A model generated the notes under the pieces. The model was not told the DNA's origin, searched no databases, and was given only the letters and a program-made list of their open reading frames with translations. DNA of 64,000 bases from Bacteroidota bacterium (lineage in GTDB: Bacteria > Bacteroidota > Bacteroidia > Chitinophagales > Chitinophagaceae), in contig CAUJDL010000066.1 in the NCBI GenBank assembly GCA_963169635.1, positions 28,156-92,155 of the forward strand, written 5' to 3'. The position numbers and the translations under genes are program-made. Shown in pieces: positions 1-9,723 of the stretch (within the stretch, counting starts at the first letter, position 1; each line of letters opens with the position of its first letter).

Positions 1-596
1 ATGTGTTATTGCATATTTTATTTTATAGCAGAATTGCTCATGAAAATAATGCATTTAATATTAATGATGTCATTAATACAATTTGCGAAAAATTAATTAC
101 TCGTCATCCTCATATTTATGGAGATGTAATTGTAAAAGATGAAAACGATGTAAAGAGAAATTGGGAACAAATAAAACTGAAACAAGGAAAAAAAGAAAGC
201 GTATTAAGTGGTGTACCAAAAACTTTACCTGCTGTAATTAAAGCTACAAGAATGCAAGAAAAAGCAAAACAAGTAGGCTTTGAGTGGAAAAAGATTGAAG
301 ACGTTTGGGAAAAGGTAAATGAAGAAATACTTGAGCTACAAACTGCTATTAAAGCCAACCAACAACAACAAATTGAAGTAGAATTTGGCGATGTTTTATT
401 TAGTTTAATAAATTATGCACGGTTTTTGAATGTAGATGCAGAAGCTGCATTGGAAAAAACCAATCAGAAATTTAAAAACAGGTTTCAACAGATAGAAGCT
501 ATTGCAAAAACACAAGGAAAATCTTTAACAGATATGAGCTTGGAAGAAATGGATGCTATATGGAACAAAATAAAAAAACTACCTAACAACACTTGA
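1..596 (+). CDS. mazG: Nucleoside triphosphate pyrophosphohydrolase MazG, 5' end missing
   Basis: MazG hydrolyses NTPs and dNTPs to the monophosphate and pyrophosphate and is thought to clean nucleotide pools in the cytoplasm. About 197 residues are visible. The start lies outside the window: the frame is open to base 3, and the first visible residues (LLHILFYSRIAHE) resemble the interior of MazG, which is about 260 residues in E. coli. Metal-binding residues of the C-terminal domain are visible as EEILEL and EFGD, followed by the helical segment AEAALEKTNQKFKNRF typical of the family. The stop overlaps the TTG start of the next gene, so the two are probably cotranscribed. Confidence 0.9.
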   Translation, partial: VLLHILFYSRIAHENNAFNINDVINTICEKLITRHPHIYGDVIVKDENDVKRNWEQIKLKQGKKESVLSGVPKTLPAVIKATRMQEKAKQVGFEWKKIEDVWEKVNEEILELQTAIKANQQQQIEVEFGDVLFSLINYARFLNVDAEAALEKTNQKFKNRFQQIEAIAKTQGKSLTDMSLEEMDAIWNKIKKLPNNT

Positions 597-3500
597 TAAA
601 ACTTGCTAAAATATTAGTACCTCATAAAAAATTATTGCTATTAATGGCAATAGCTTTTTACTTATTATCTTTTATTGTTACAAAATATACAAGCAATATA
701 AATGCTCCAGAAAAAGTACAACAAACTTTAAGTAACGCCATTCAACAAAAAGAAAATAGCTTTTATCAATTTTTAGCAGATACTAATTTCATAAAAAAAA
801 TTATTGCTAATCCTACCAATATTCAAGAACAAAATAGTCTTACAGATTATCCAATTGGTATTTTTATTTATTCTTTTAATAAGCCACATCCTCATTTAAT
901 TTTTTGGAACAGTAACAAATATTCTTTATCTAAAGATGATATTTATAAAAACGATACTGCTTTATTAGTACAATATCAAAATGGAAGTTTTGAGTTTATC
1001 AAAAAATCTATTTGTTTTAATGATAGCTCTTATAGTATTATTGGTTTATTGCCTATTTACTGGGATTATTTTTTAGAAAATAAATATTTAAAAGATGCTT
1101 TTGATGAAGGCAATAATGCAGAACAATTTTATGAAATTACTGATAATAAAAAAGGTATTAGCATTTACAATATACATCAACAAGAGCTATATAAAATACA
1201 AAAGAAAACAGGAAATATTAATGCTTCGTACGATTTGCTAACTATTATTTTAAGATTACTTGCAGTTGTTTGCTTATTGGTTTATATACATATTTTATCT
1301 AAACAAGTAGTTGCCAAAAAGGGTTTTAAAAAAGGATTTTTAGTATTTGTTAGTTCGCTGTTTGTATTAAGGCTCATAACTTATTTTATCAACTTTCCTT
1401 TCGATAAAACTAAACTTGCCATTTTTGACCCCTCAATTTATGCATCAAATATTATTCATCCATCATTAGGCGATTTATTAATTAATAGTGTTTTAATTCT
1501 TTGGATAGTTTATTTCTTTAAGTTTAACAGTACTATTTTTTTATCTGCATCAACAACAATTGATACTAATAATAAAAGAAAAAAAATAATTCCTTTTTTA
1601 AATCTGGTATTGTTAGTATTAGTTACATTATTATTAACTAGTACAGTTAAAAGCCTTGTAATAGATGCTAAAATATCATTAGATGTTACCAATTTCTTTA
1701 GCCTTACATTATACAGTGTTTTATGTTTTTTAATTCTTTGTTTTTGTGCATTAATATTTTTTCATTTATCGCATATACTTCTAAATGCTGTATTTAATGC
1801 AAAAATTAAACTGAGTATTCAATTATTTTTTTGTACAGTAATTGGTTTAATTATTTTAAGTTTTCAAACAGGTAATGTTACCAATCTATTTAATATGCTA
1901 AGTATTGCTTGGCTATTAATTTATCTTACTATTATCAACTTCAGAAAAAAAGATATACAATTACATATCATTAAATCTTCTTTCTTTATTGTATGGATTG
2001 CTTTTTTCTCTATATCAATTGCTGCTTTGGTAATGCAACAAAATATTTATACAGAGTATGAGCAAAGAAAAAAATGGGCAGAAAAATTAGCAGAACAAAC
2101 AGACCCTAATAGCGAAACATTATTACAAATTGCTACGCTTAATTTTAGTAATCATTTTTTAAGTACCAACTTTAATAGATTTCATCAAGAGTTTTCTAAT
2201 ATTTTTATCAAAGATAGTTTGGTAAACGAAAATTTTTCTGGCTACCTTAATAAATACGATACAAGAATTTATACTTATGATAGTGTATTTAATCCTTTGT
2301 ATAATGATGATGCAGTTACTTACTCAGTTATTAAAACTACTATTTTAAATCAAGGCAAAGCAACCAATATTCCTAACTTATACAGTTATGAAAATACCAA
2401 TGGAAGAGAAAGTTATATTTATGAAAAGGTGATTAAAAAAGACACCATCATTCAAGGATATTTATTTGTAACTGTAAAACCTAAAAGGTATAAAAGTGAA
2501 GCTTTGTATCCTGAGTTGTTTAGACAAGTACAAAATCTTTCTACCGATTTTAATACTCATTATGCTTATGCTATTTATAACAATAATATTTTAGTAAATA
2601 GTTTTAATGATTACAGTTTTCAGTACGATATTTCTACCAATACATTACCTAATAAAAAGTTTGACAATAAAACCAATGATGGCTTTAATGAATTATGGTA
2701 TAGTACAGGTACAGGAAAAGTAGTAATTATTGTAAAAAAACATACTGCACTACTAGAGCTAATGGCATTATTTGCTTATTTGTTTTGTGTGTTTATAGTA
2801 TTAATTGCCTTATTTCATTTAACTAATTTTATTATAAAATCAAAGCTTAGTAAAAATGAGTTTAAAAATATTTTTAAAATTTCTATAAAAAATCAAATAC
2901 AGTTTACCATTATTATGGTAAGTGTTTTTTCGTTTATAATTATTGGTGCTACTACTATTTCATTTTTTATTTATAGGTTTCATCAAAACAATGAAGAAAG
3001 ACTTTCTAAAAATATTCAAATAATTGCTAATCAAGTTGAGGTAAAATTAAAAACTATTTATGCTCATCTTTCTTTTGATGATATGTTAGATATTACTACC
3101 ATTAGTTTTGGTAATAATCTTGAAAAAACTATTAACGAAATTTCAGAAATTTATAATACCGATATTAATTTATTTAATACAGATGGTACTTTAATAGCTT
3201 CTACACAACCTTATATTTATAACAAACAATTATTAAGCGATAAAATGCAACCAACAGCATTTACTGCTTTAAGTAATTACAAAAAAAATAGCTTTACACA
3301 ATCAGAAAAAATTGCAGAGCTTGATTATTTAAGTATTTATGCAACAGTAAAAGATGATGAAGGAAAAACTTATGCTTATGTAAATATTCCTTATCTAAAT
3401 TCTCAGGCAGAATTAAGTCAGGAAATTTCTGGTTTCTTAGCAACATTAATGAACCTAAATGCTTTTATATTTTTATTAGCAGGTGCAATTGCATATATGG

Positions 3501-4348
3501 CTACTGATAGAATTACTGCATCTTTTAGTATTATTAGTAATAAAATGAAAGCTATAAATATTGAACAACAAAATGAAGCTATTGAATGGAATAGAAATGA
3601 TGAAATAGGTGTTTTAGTAAGTGAGTATAATAAAATGGTAAAAAAATTAGAAGTCAGTGCAAAAGCTTTAGCACAAACAGAAAGAGAAGGTGCTTGGAGA
3701 GAAATGGCAAGACAAGTAGCTCACGAAATTAAAAATCCATTAACTCCTATGAAACTAAGTATTCAATATTTACAAAAATCTATTGCTAATAAAAATGAAA
3801 ATATAGAGCAGCTTACTAATAGTGTTGCTTCTACATTGATAGAACAAATAGAACAGCTTTCTAAAATTGCAGGGGATTTTTCTCAGTTTGCCAATATTGA
3901 AAATGTACAACCTACTAAATTTAATTTAAACAATACAATTGCATCGTTGGTTGCTCTTTATAAAACAAGAGATAATATTTTAATAGATTGGCAAAATGAA
4001 AATGAAGCATATTATATATATGCAGATAAAGTGCAAATAAGTCGTTTGTTTAGCAACCTTATGCTTAATGCTATTGAAGCATCTAACAACAATAACATTA
4101 TTCATATAAAAATTTATCAAAAAGTAAATAAAAATTTTATTGAAACTTATATAGCAGATAATGGCACAGGCATTACTGATGATATGAAACAAAAAATATT
4201 TTTACCCAACTTTACTACTAAAACTTCTGGTACTGGTTTAGGTTTAGCAATTTCTAAAGCTATTACAGAAAAAGCCAATGGTACTATATCTTTTACTACA
4301 ACAAAAAATATAGGTACTACCTTTAAAGTAGCATTACCACTTGTATAA
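593..4348 (+). CDS. Large multi-pass sensor histidine kinase, NtrY-like
   Basis: A 1251-residue membrane sensor kinase that should autophosphorylate on His and pass the phosphate to an unidentified response regulator. The N-terminal part has one membrane helix near residue 20, an extracytoplasmic stretch, then a block of hydrophobic helices between about 215 and 490. A second sensor region is bounded by helices near 730-755, 780-800 and 960-980. A HAMP-like segment follows, then HisKA with the phospho-acceptor in VAHEIKNPLTPMKLS (His about 1044), then HATPase_c with N-box NLMLNAIEA, G1 DNGTGI and G2 TGLGLAIS. The TTG start overlaps the mazG stop; an in-frame ATG 17 codons later is an alternative. 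No response regulator gene is adjacent. Confidence 0.85.
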   Translation: MIKLAKILVPHKKLLLLMAIAFYLLSFIVTKYTSNINAPEKVQQTLSNAIQQKENSFYQFLADTNFIKKIIANPTNIQEQNSLTDYPIGIFIYSFNKPHPHLIFWNSNKYSLSKDDIYKNDTALLVQYQNGSFEFIKKSICFNDSSYSIIGLLPIYWDYFLENKYLKDAFDEGNNAEQFYEITDNKKGISIYNIHQQELYKIQKKTGNINASYDLLTIILRLLAVVCLLVYIHILSKQVVAKKGFKKGFLVFVSSLFVLRLITYFINFPFDKTKLAIFDPSIYASNIIHPSLGDLLINSVLILWIVYFFKFNSTIFLSASTTIDTNNKRKKIIPFLNLVLLVLVTLLLTSTVKSLVIDAKISLDVTNFFSLTLYSVLCFLILCFCALIFFHLSHILLNAVFNAKIKLSIQLFFCTVIGLIILSFQTGNVTNLFNMLSIAWLLIYLTIINFRKKDIQLHIIKSSFFIVWIAFFSISIAALVMQQNIYTEYEQRKKWAEKLAEQTDPNSETLLQIATLNFSNHFLSTNFNRFHQEFSNIFIKDSLVNENFSGYLNKYDTRIYTYDSVFNPLYNDDAVTYSVIKTTILNQGKATNIPNLYSYENTNGRESYIYEKVIKKDTIIQGYLFVTVKPKRYKSEALYPELFRQVQNLSTDFNTHYAYAIYNNNILVNSFNDYSFQYDISTNTLPNKKFDNKTNDGFNELWYSTGTGKVVIIVKKHTALLELMALFAYLFCVFIVLIALFHLTNFIIKSKLSKNEFKNIFKISIKNQIQFTIIMVSVFSFIIIGATTISFFIYRFHQNNEERLSKNIQIIANQVEVKLKTIYAHLSFDDMLDITTISFGNNLEKTINEISEIYNTDINLFNTDGTLIASTQPYIYNKQLLSDKMQPTAFTALSNYKKNSFTQSEKIAELDYLSIYATVKDDEGKTYAYVNIPYLNSQAELSQEISGFLATLMNLNAFIFLLAGAIAYMATDRITASFSIISNKMKAINIEQQNEAIEWNRNDEIGVLVSEYNKMVKKLEVSAKALAQTEREGAWREMARQVAHEIKNPLTPMKLSIQYLQKSIANKNENIEQLTNSVASTLIEQIEQLSKIAGDFSQFANIENVQPTKFNLNNTIASLVALYKTRDNILIDWQNENEAYYIYADKVQISRLFSNLMLNAIEASNNNNIIHIKIYQKVNKNFIETYIADNGTGITDDMKQKIFLPNFTTKTSGTGLGLAISKAITEKANGTISFTTTKNIGTTFKVALPLV

Positions 4349-4379
4349 ACTATTGAAAAAAAATTAAAGAAACTAAGGC

Positions 4380-5411
4380 TTAGAATAAATTATATCTAGG
4401 ACACCAATCGCCATATTTATTGCCTAAAATAAATCCTAATAAAAATTCGTGTGTGCCTTTGCTTACAGTATTTAAACGAGAGGTTGTTAAATCGTAAGAA
4501 TAACCAATATTAATACTGTTACTTAAATTTACACCAAGCATTCCTGCAAAACCATCTTTATATCTGTAAGATGCACCAACCCAAGCATAATCTTGATACT
4601 GAATTTTAGCATTCAAATCAAAACCAATTGGCATAGGGCTTACATATCTTACAACAACAGAAGGTAAAAATGTTAAATCATCTGTAAAGAATAAACGATA
4701 ACCAGCACTTAAAAATAAATGTGGTACTAATTTTCCTTGCTCTAATCCTACATGATTATTTGAGTAAGTAACTTTTTGAGGTACTATTTGTTGAGCAGCT
4801 AAACCAATAAAAAAATCTCTGTCGTACAACCATAAACCTGCACTAATATCTGGTCTAATATTATTGATATAACCACTACCAGCTACAGCAGGATCTTGTG
4901 TGCCATTAGCAAATTGTAATTTAGAAGCATTTAATCTTAGGTTAGAAATACCTGCACTTAAACCTGCACTTAAAGTTGTATGAGGACCAATACCCATGTG
5001 ATAAGCATAAGTAGCAGTAGCAATTAAATTATTTAATGGTCCTGTTTTATCATTAATAATAGTAAAACCAACGCCACCATGATTTTCAGGAGCAGTATAA
5101 TCTTTAACCCAATTTTTACCTCTTGGGTTTTCGCCTCTTGCATGAAAACTTGTAGCAGTTTCTCTTTCATATACATCTTTCTTAGTTGGAGCATGTATAG
5201 TAAAATACGTAGTTACAGGTGCATCTTGTAAACCCACCCATTGCATACGATGACTTAATTTTACATCAGTATAATTCTCAATACCAGCAACAGCAGGATT
5301 AAGAATAAAATTATTCATGATATACTGAGTGTAATAAGGTCTTTGTTGAGCATTAGCATTTAAAAAAATAATACTTGCAGCTACAGTTAGTAATAGTCCT
5401 ATCTTTTTCAT
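4380..5411 (-). CDS. PorP/SprF family type IX secretion membrane protein
   Basis: A 343-residue predicted outer-membrane protein of the PorP/SprF family, which in Bacteroidota is linked to type IX secretion and gliding and often to surface localisation of a partner adhesin. A signal peptide ends at NANA before QQRPYYTQYIMNNFILNPA, the characteristic family start. The rest alternates in beta-strand fashion (LSAGYRLFF, VGASYRYKDGFAGMLG) and ends in an aromatic/basic tail. I start at the ATG at 5411; the frame extends three codons to a TTG at 5420, less likely. The usual large repetitive adhesin partner is not beside it, so this looks like an orphan member. The gene converges with the kinase gene. 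Confidence 0.88.
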   Translation of the reverse strand: MKKIGLLLTVAASIIFLNANAQQRPYYTQYIMNNFILNPAVAGIENYTDVKLSHRMQWVGLQDAPVTTYFTIHAPTKKDVYERETATSFHARGENPRGKNWVKDYTAPENHGGVGFTIINDKTGPLNNLIATATYAYHMGIGPHTTLSAGLSAGISNLRLNASKLQFANGTQDPAVAGSGYINNIRPDISAGLWLYDRDFFIGLAAQQIVPQKVTYSNNHVGLEQGKLVPHLFLSAGYRLFFTDDLTFLPSVVVRYVSPMPIGFDLNAKIQYQDYAWVGASYRYKDGFAGMLGVNLSNSINIGYSYDLTTSRLNTVSKGTHEFLLGFILGNKYGDWCPRYNLF

Positions 5412-5681
5412 ATCTTTCAAAAGTACAAGAAAGACACAAACATATTGTTTTATGCTGTTTGATAAGCTATTTTTTTTTATTTTTTTTATAAATGGAATAT
5501 TATTAACCTAATAAATTGATTTTCTTTATAGAATTATATAAGTCTTTATTTAATAATTAAAATTTTTTATGATGTGTTTTAAGATATTTAGCCATTAAAA
5601 CTTATAAATTTTAATAAATTTCTATTAATTTTTTGGAAGGAAAAATGAGAGTCATTACCTTCGCCGTCCCTTTAAAAGTAC

Positions 5682-5752
5682 TGGCCTATAGTATAAAGGT
5701 AGTACGACAGATTTTGATTCTGTTTGTCTTGGTTCGAATCCAGGTAGGCCAA
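5682..5752 (+). tRNA. tRNA-Gln (anticodon TTG)
   Basis: The acceptor arms TGGCCTA (5682-5688) and TAGGCCA (5745-5751) pair perfectly. The anticodon stem is ACAGA/TCTGT around loop TTTTGAT, giving anticodon TTG at 5714-5716, which reads CAA (Gln). The T arm is CTTGG-TTCGAAT-CCAGG at 5728-5744. No 3' CCA is encoded, so the tail must be added after transcription. Confidence 0.97.
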
Positions 5753-5759
5753 CTTTCAA

Positions 5760-5785
5760 AACCTGCTTTTAAGCAGGTTTTTTTA
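5760..5785 (+). terminator. Rho-independent terminator of tRNA-Gln
   Basis: ACCTGCTT (5761-5768) and AAGCAGGT (5771-5778) form a perfect hairpin followed by a run of T from 5778. It sits 8 bases after the tRNA and should end its transcript before prs. Confidence 0.85.
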
Positions 5786-5846
5786 TTACTCATCATACAT
5801 CAAAAATTTTTAATACACAATTCTTAAACATTAAGTATGTTTAAAT

Positions 5847-5876
5847 TTTGCCACTCATTTCATACGTTTATCTTTG
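5847..5876 (+). promoter_or_regulatory. Predicted prs promoter (Bacteroidota type)
   Basis: A TTTG element at 5847-5850 is followed after 18 bases by TATCTTTG at 5869-5876, matching the TAnnTTTG form of the Bacteroidota primary sigma factor. It lies about 20 bases before the ATG at 5896 and therefore argues against the longer reading frame that begins inside it. Confidence 0.65.
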
Positions 5877-5895
5877 TAGCTCATTTTTAATAATT

Positions 5896-6855
5896 ATGAT
5901 GAATCCTTCTGTAAAAGTATTTTCAGGTACAGGTTCTCAAAAATTAGCTGAAAAAATTGCTCAACGCTTTGGCAGACCACTTGGTAAAGTAAATATTCAA
6001 AAGTTTAGTGATGGGGAGTTTCAACCCATTTTTTTAGAAAGTATTCGTGGCGATTATGTGTTTTTAATTCAAAGCACATTTGCACCTACTGAAAATTTAA
6101 TGGAATTATTATTAATGATTGATGCTGCAAAAAGAGCTAGTGCTAGTAAAATTGTAGCTGTAATTCCGTATTATGGTTTTGCCAGACAAGATAGAAAAGA
6201 TAAACCTCGTGTAGCAATAGGTAGTAAATTAATTGCTACTTTATTACAAGCTGCAGGTGCAGATAGAATTATTACAATGGATTTACATGCACCTCAAATT
6301 CAAGGTTTTTTTGATATACCTGTTGACCATTTAGATAGCAGTGCTATTTTTATTCCTTATATAGAACAATTACAATTAGATAATTTAACTTTTGCAGCAC
6401 CAGATGTTGGTAGTACTAATAGAGTAAGAGAAATTGCCAGCTACTTTAATGCAGAAATGGTTATATGCGATAAGCATAGAAAACGTGCAAATGAAATTGC
6501 CAGTATGGTAGTTATTGGCGATGTAAAAGATAAAGATATTGTATTGATAGATGATATTTGTGATACTGGTGGCACATTAGCAAAAAGTGCAGGTTTATTA
6601 AAAGAAAAAGGTGCTAAAAGTGTTAGAGCATTTTGTACACATCCTGTATTAAGTGGTAAAGCTTACGAAAATATTGAAAACAGTGTTTTAGAAGAATTAG
6701 TTGTTTGCGATACGATACCATTAAACCAAGAAAGCAAAAAAATAAAAATAATTTCTGTGGCAGATTTATTTGCAATTGCTATAAGAAATGCTTACGAAAA
6801 TAAAAGTATTACCAGCCTTTTTGTACATAGCCAATTAAGAGGAAGAGATAAATAA
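5896..6855 (+). CDS. prs: Ribose-phosphate pyrophosphokinase (PRPP synthetase)
   Basis: Makes phosphoribosyl pyrophosphate from ribose 5-phosphate and ATP, the entry compound for purine, pyrimidine, histidine, tryptophan and NAD synthesis. The 319 residues are the usual class I length. Visible motifs are FSDGEF near the N-terminus, the flexible loop ARQDRKDKPRVAIGSK, the ATP/metal region MDLHAPQIQGFFDIPVDHL, and the PRPP-binding loop DIVLIDDICDTGGTLAKS. The frame is open upstream to 5848, but the promoter at 5847-5876 makes the ATG at 5896 (or 5899, next codon) the likely start. The gene stands alone and converges with the peroxidase gene 11 bases away. Confidence 0.96.
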   Translation: MMNPSVKVFSGTGSQKLAEKIAQRFGRPLGKVNIQKFSDGEFQPIFLESIRGDYVFLIQSTFAPTENLMELLLMIDAAKRASASKIVAVIPYYGFARQDRKDKPRVAIGSKLIATLLQAAGADRIITMDLHAPQIQGFFDIPVDHLDSSAIFIPYIEQLQLDNLTFAAPDVGSTNRVREIASYFNAEMVICDKHRKRANEIASMVVIGDVKDKDIVLIDDICDTGGTLAKSAGLLKEKGAKSVRAFCTHPVLSGKAYENIENSVLEELVVCDTIPLNQESKKIKIISVADLFAIAIRNAYENKSITSLFVHSQLRGRDK

Positions 6856-6866
6856 AAGCAGATTTT

Positions 6867-7409
6867 TTATTTTAAATATTGTAAAATTTCTTCACTTTCT
6901 GGTTTTACATTACTAGCAAAATGGGCAATTAAATACCCTTTTTCATCAATTAAAAATTTGTTGAAATTCCATTTAATATCTACATCCATTACTCCATTTT
7001 CGCTTTTATTGCAAAGCCATTTATATACAGCAGAAGCACTATCGCCTTTTACATTTGTTTTTATAGATAAAGGGAAAGTAACGCCATACCTTATTTTACA
7101 AAACTCACTTATGGCATCGTTATTACTTTCTTCTTGATTGCCAAACTGATTACAAGGAAATCCAACAACCACTAATTTATCTTTATAACGATTATTTAAA
7201 TCTTGTAACTCTGCATATTGATAAGTGTATTGACAGTTAGAAGCAGTATTGACAATTAAAATTTTCTTTCCTCTAAATTTAGAAAATTTAATATAGCCAC
7301 CATCTATACTTTCTACTTTAAAAGAATAAATTTTTTTACTCTTTGTATATGTAAATGAAAGTGTACCAATAATAATAAATGAGAGCAATATGAAATAGAG
7401 CTTTCTCAT
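6867..7409 (-). CDS. Glutathione peroxidase family thiol peroxidase
   Basis: Reduces hydroperoxides; in bacteria members usually use thioredoxin-type reductants rather than glutathione. The active-site segment NTASNCQYTYQY holds a Cys where animal enzymes have selenocysteine. FPCNQFGNQE and WNFNKFLI supply the conserved Gln and Trp/Asn residues of the catalytic site. The N-terminus of the 180-residue protein is hydrophobic (MRKLYFILLSFIIIGTLSF), so it is probably exported or membrane-anchored. I start at the ATG at 7409; the frame runs 11 codons further upstream but would put polar residues before the signal. It is a single gene converging with prs. Confidence 0.9.
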   Translation of the reverse strand: MRKLYFILLSFIIIGTLSFTYTKSKKIYSFKVESIDGGYIKFSKFRGKKILIVNTASNCQYTYQYAELQDLNNRYKDKLVVVGFPCNQFGNQEESNNDAISEFCKIRYGVTFPLSIKTNVKGDSASAVYKWLCNKSENGVMDVDIKWNFNKFLIDEKGYLIAHFASNVKPESEEILQYLK

Positions 7410-7540
7410 AAGGGTACTGTTTGTGCAATAAAGATAATGCAAAAAATAAAAATGTTGCCTTGAGGGGTTGAAATATTAATAAGATTGTATTCTATACACC
7501 TTGGTTGTACTACTATTAAGTTTAATAATTACTAATTTAA

Positions 7541-8197
7541 TTATTTTGTATGATAATAATTAAAACTCAAACCTGCTGCTTTAATTAATTGCAAAAATCT
7601 CCCAATTTCAGTAGCTTCTATTGTTGTATTTTGCTTTTCATTCATTATTGCTGAAAGCATAGATTCTAATTCTAAAAACTCTATTTTAACTTTATAACTA
7701 CCATTATCAGATAAATTATTTAAAAAAAAATCACAATTTTTAAAATTATCTAATTGTTTACATTTCTGTTTTTTTAATTTAGTTATAGCAATAAAATAAG
7801 TAAAATCGTATGAATTGGTTTCTTCATAAACTTTATCTCTGAATGCTTTAGCCCAAATTGGATCTACTAATTCTCTAAATTTTTTCCATACTTCACCTGT
7901 TCCTACTCTTATATTTCTTTTTTCTTTGTCATTTAAATGTTCAAAATAAAAATCTACATCAAAACCATCTTGCCAAGATTTACAACTAATTACAGAAACT
8001 CTTTTTTCAAACTTTTCATTTAAATGAACTGCTATAACATCAATATCAGAAGGAACAGCAAATTTGCTTCTTTCAATTTTATTTAAATGAATTATATCAT
8101 TTTTACTAGGTTTAAATTTTACATTATGCTTTGTAAATGTTGAAGCTTTTCTAAGAAAAAATCCATCAACTAATTGCTCTAAAATATCTTCTTTCAT
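7541..8197 (-). CDS. Unknown protein with PD-(D/E)XK nuclease-like core
   Basis: A 218-residue cytoplasmic protein that I cannot assign to a named family. Residues 50-77 (SDIDVIAVHL, then VISCKSWQDGF) resemble the beta-strand core of restriction-endonuclease-like folds, where an Asp is followed by a strand carrying (D/E)-x-K. Here Asp51/Asp53 are present, but the second acidic position reads Ser71 before Lys73. The first 50 residues are basic and could contact DNA. No methyltransferase, helicase or transposition gene is adjacent, so it stands alone between the peroxidase and a lipoprotein. Its Lys/Asn-rich, AT-rich composition is typical of accessory genes. A catalytically dead or variant nuclease is possible. 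Confidence 0.5.
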   Translation of the reverse strand: MKEDILEQLVDGFFLRKASTFTKHNVKFKPSKNDIIHLNKIERSKFAVPSDIDVIAVHLNEKFEKRVSVISCKSWQDGFDVDFYFEHLNDKEKRNIRVGTGEVWKKFRELVDPIWAKAFRDKVYEETNSYDFTYFIAITKLKKQKCKQLDNFKNCDFFLNNLSDNGSYKVKIEFLELESMLSAIMNEKQNTTIEATEIGRFLQLIKAAGLSFNYYHTK

Positions 8198-8248
8198 TTG
8201 CTTTTCTATTATTAATTTTAATATAGATAATAAATAGTTTCTTATGCT

Positions 8249-9646
8249 TTATTGCTTTTCATAACAGCCTAAATCTGTTATGCCTACATTTCTATTATTA
8301 CCATCTAAATCTATTAATAAACCTGTGTTGGTACCTTTATCTATTGCAACAGAAGTGGGTCTTAAATGAAAATTATAATATCTGTTATTTATATTAATAC
8401 TATCAAACTCAGGTGCAGCATTTTTAAGTTTATTACCTGTAAAGCTTGCTGTAGCTGGTTCTGCATCTTTTAACTTATAAAGTGTATTATTAAATATTAC
8501 ATTAAATGGTGTAGTGCCCTGCTTTTTTATATTTATTTCATTTTCTGGCAAGCCACCTTCACCATAAAAAATACAATTGGTAAATACTGCATTTAATGAG
8601 TTGTTAGTAGTATTATCTACTACATTACTAATATTTAATACAGGATATTTATGCTGCAAATAATAATTACCAATACTTACTACTGTACAATTTGTAAATT
8701 GATAGTTGCCACCAGCAGTTAAAAAAATATTATAACCGCTATTTGATATTAAACAATTATTTGCTTCTATAAAAGAGTTGCTGCCACCTACAGCTACATC
8801 ATAAATATTATCTAAAATACATTCGTTTAAAATTAATTTTGGGTTTGCATTGATAGATGGGTTTTGTGCTATTGTACCTTGATAAGCATTTTTAATAATA
8901 CAGTATTGCATTTCATTGTTTGTACTATTATCTAAAAAATAAATACCAGGCCAGCCACCAGGAAAATTTTTATATGGCTCATCTAATCTATCTCCTATAA
9001 AAATAATTTTTGTGCTATCATATTTTTCGCCAATAGCTTTTAATGTTCCTTTAACTATCATTGGTGCATCTGCATGAAAAAATACTTTTGTTCCTTTTTG
9101 AATATTTAATGTAACATTAGGGTTTACAGTTATTGAGCCAAGTATTACAATGGGTAATGTATTTTGCCATGTGCTATCTGTTGTTACTTGTGCATTTCTT
9201 AAGTAATGTGCATTTTGTCCATAAGCTTCTAATTGTACAAAATGTGTATTGCCATTATATGTAATGCTAATACTATCTTGTGCTATAAAAGGTAAAAGAT
9301 TACTATTTGGATTTATTGTAACCATTGCAAAAACATAAATACTATCATTGGCATTTATATCAATATCATTAAATAAAGAGCCTGCAACACCATCTACATT
9401 TATTTTAAAAAAAGAATTGCCACCACCCATTAATTGTACTTTACTTAATCTTAATTTTTTATTATTAGGATTAAATATTTTAAATGATTGTGTAATAGAA
9501 CCTGTAGAAGTAAAAACTGTATCGTATCTCAGTGTATCTGTAGATGTACGTAATAATGCATTGCTACTGGTAATAAAACTTTCTTTTTTACAACCAATAC
9601 TAAATACTATTATCAATAATATTATAAAGCCAATATATTTTTTCAT
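8249..9646 (-). CDS. Surface lipoprotein with right-handed beta-helix repeats
   Basis: A 465-residue predicted lipoprotein: the signal peptide ends in the lipobox FSIGC followed by KKE. Residues about 30-150 form an Ig-like domain (DTVFTSTGSITQSFKIFNPN). From about 170 to 430 there are many short Asn-rich, strand-forming turns (NNCLISNSGYNIFLTAGG, VFTNCIFYGEGG) typical of parallel beta-helix proteins. The C-terminus ends RNVGITDLGCYEKQ, a pattern common in Bacteroidota surface proteins of this type. Substrate or partner is unknown; such folds often bind or cleave polysaccharide. I start at the ATG at 9646, because the 13 residues upstream would precede a normal lipoprotein signal. Confidence 0.75.
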   Translation of the reverse strand: MKKYIGFIILLIIVFSIGCKKESFITSSNALLRTSTDTLRYDTVFTSTGSITQSFKIFNPNNKKLRLSKVQLMGGGNSFFKINVDGVAGSLFNDIDINANDSIYVFAMVTINPNSNLLPFIAQDSISITYNGNTHFVQLEAYGQNAHYLRNAQVTTDSTWQNTLPIVILGSITVNPNVTLNIQKGTKVFFHADAPMIVKGTLKAIGEKYDSTKIIFIGDRLDEPYKNFPGGWPGIYFLDNSTNNEMQYCIIKNAYQGTIAQNPSINANPKLILNECILDNIYDVAVGGSNSFIEANNCLISNSGYNIFLTAGGNYQFTNCTVVSIGNYYLQHKYPVLNISNVVDNTTNNSLNAVFTNCIFYGEGGLPENEINIKKQGTTPFNVIFNNTLYKLKDAEPATASFTGNKLKNAAPEFDSININNRYYNFHLRPTSVAIDKGTNTGLLIDLDGNNRNVGITDLGCYEKQ

Positions 9647-9723
9647 ACTTGTTTCAAATGTAAAGCCATTTATCATTACAATCAAGTAAGATACTGAATA
9701 AAAACTTAAAGATATATACTACA

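Noticed and set aside
5633..5827. Plus-strand 64-codon frame over the tRNA
   Set aside because: It reads straight through tRNA-Gln and its terminator, so it cannot be a real protein gene.
7541..8197. Type II restriction-modification system
   Set aside because: No methyltransferase or specificity gene is adjacent and the acidic residue of the core motif is missing; only a nuclease-like fold can be suggested.
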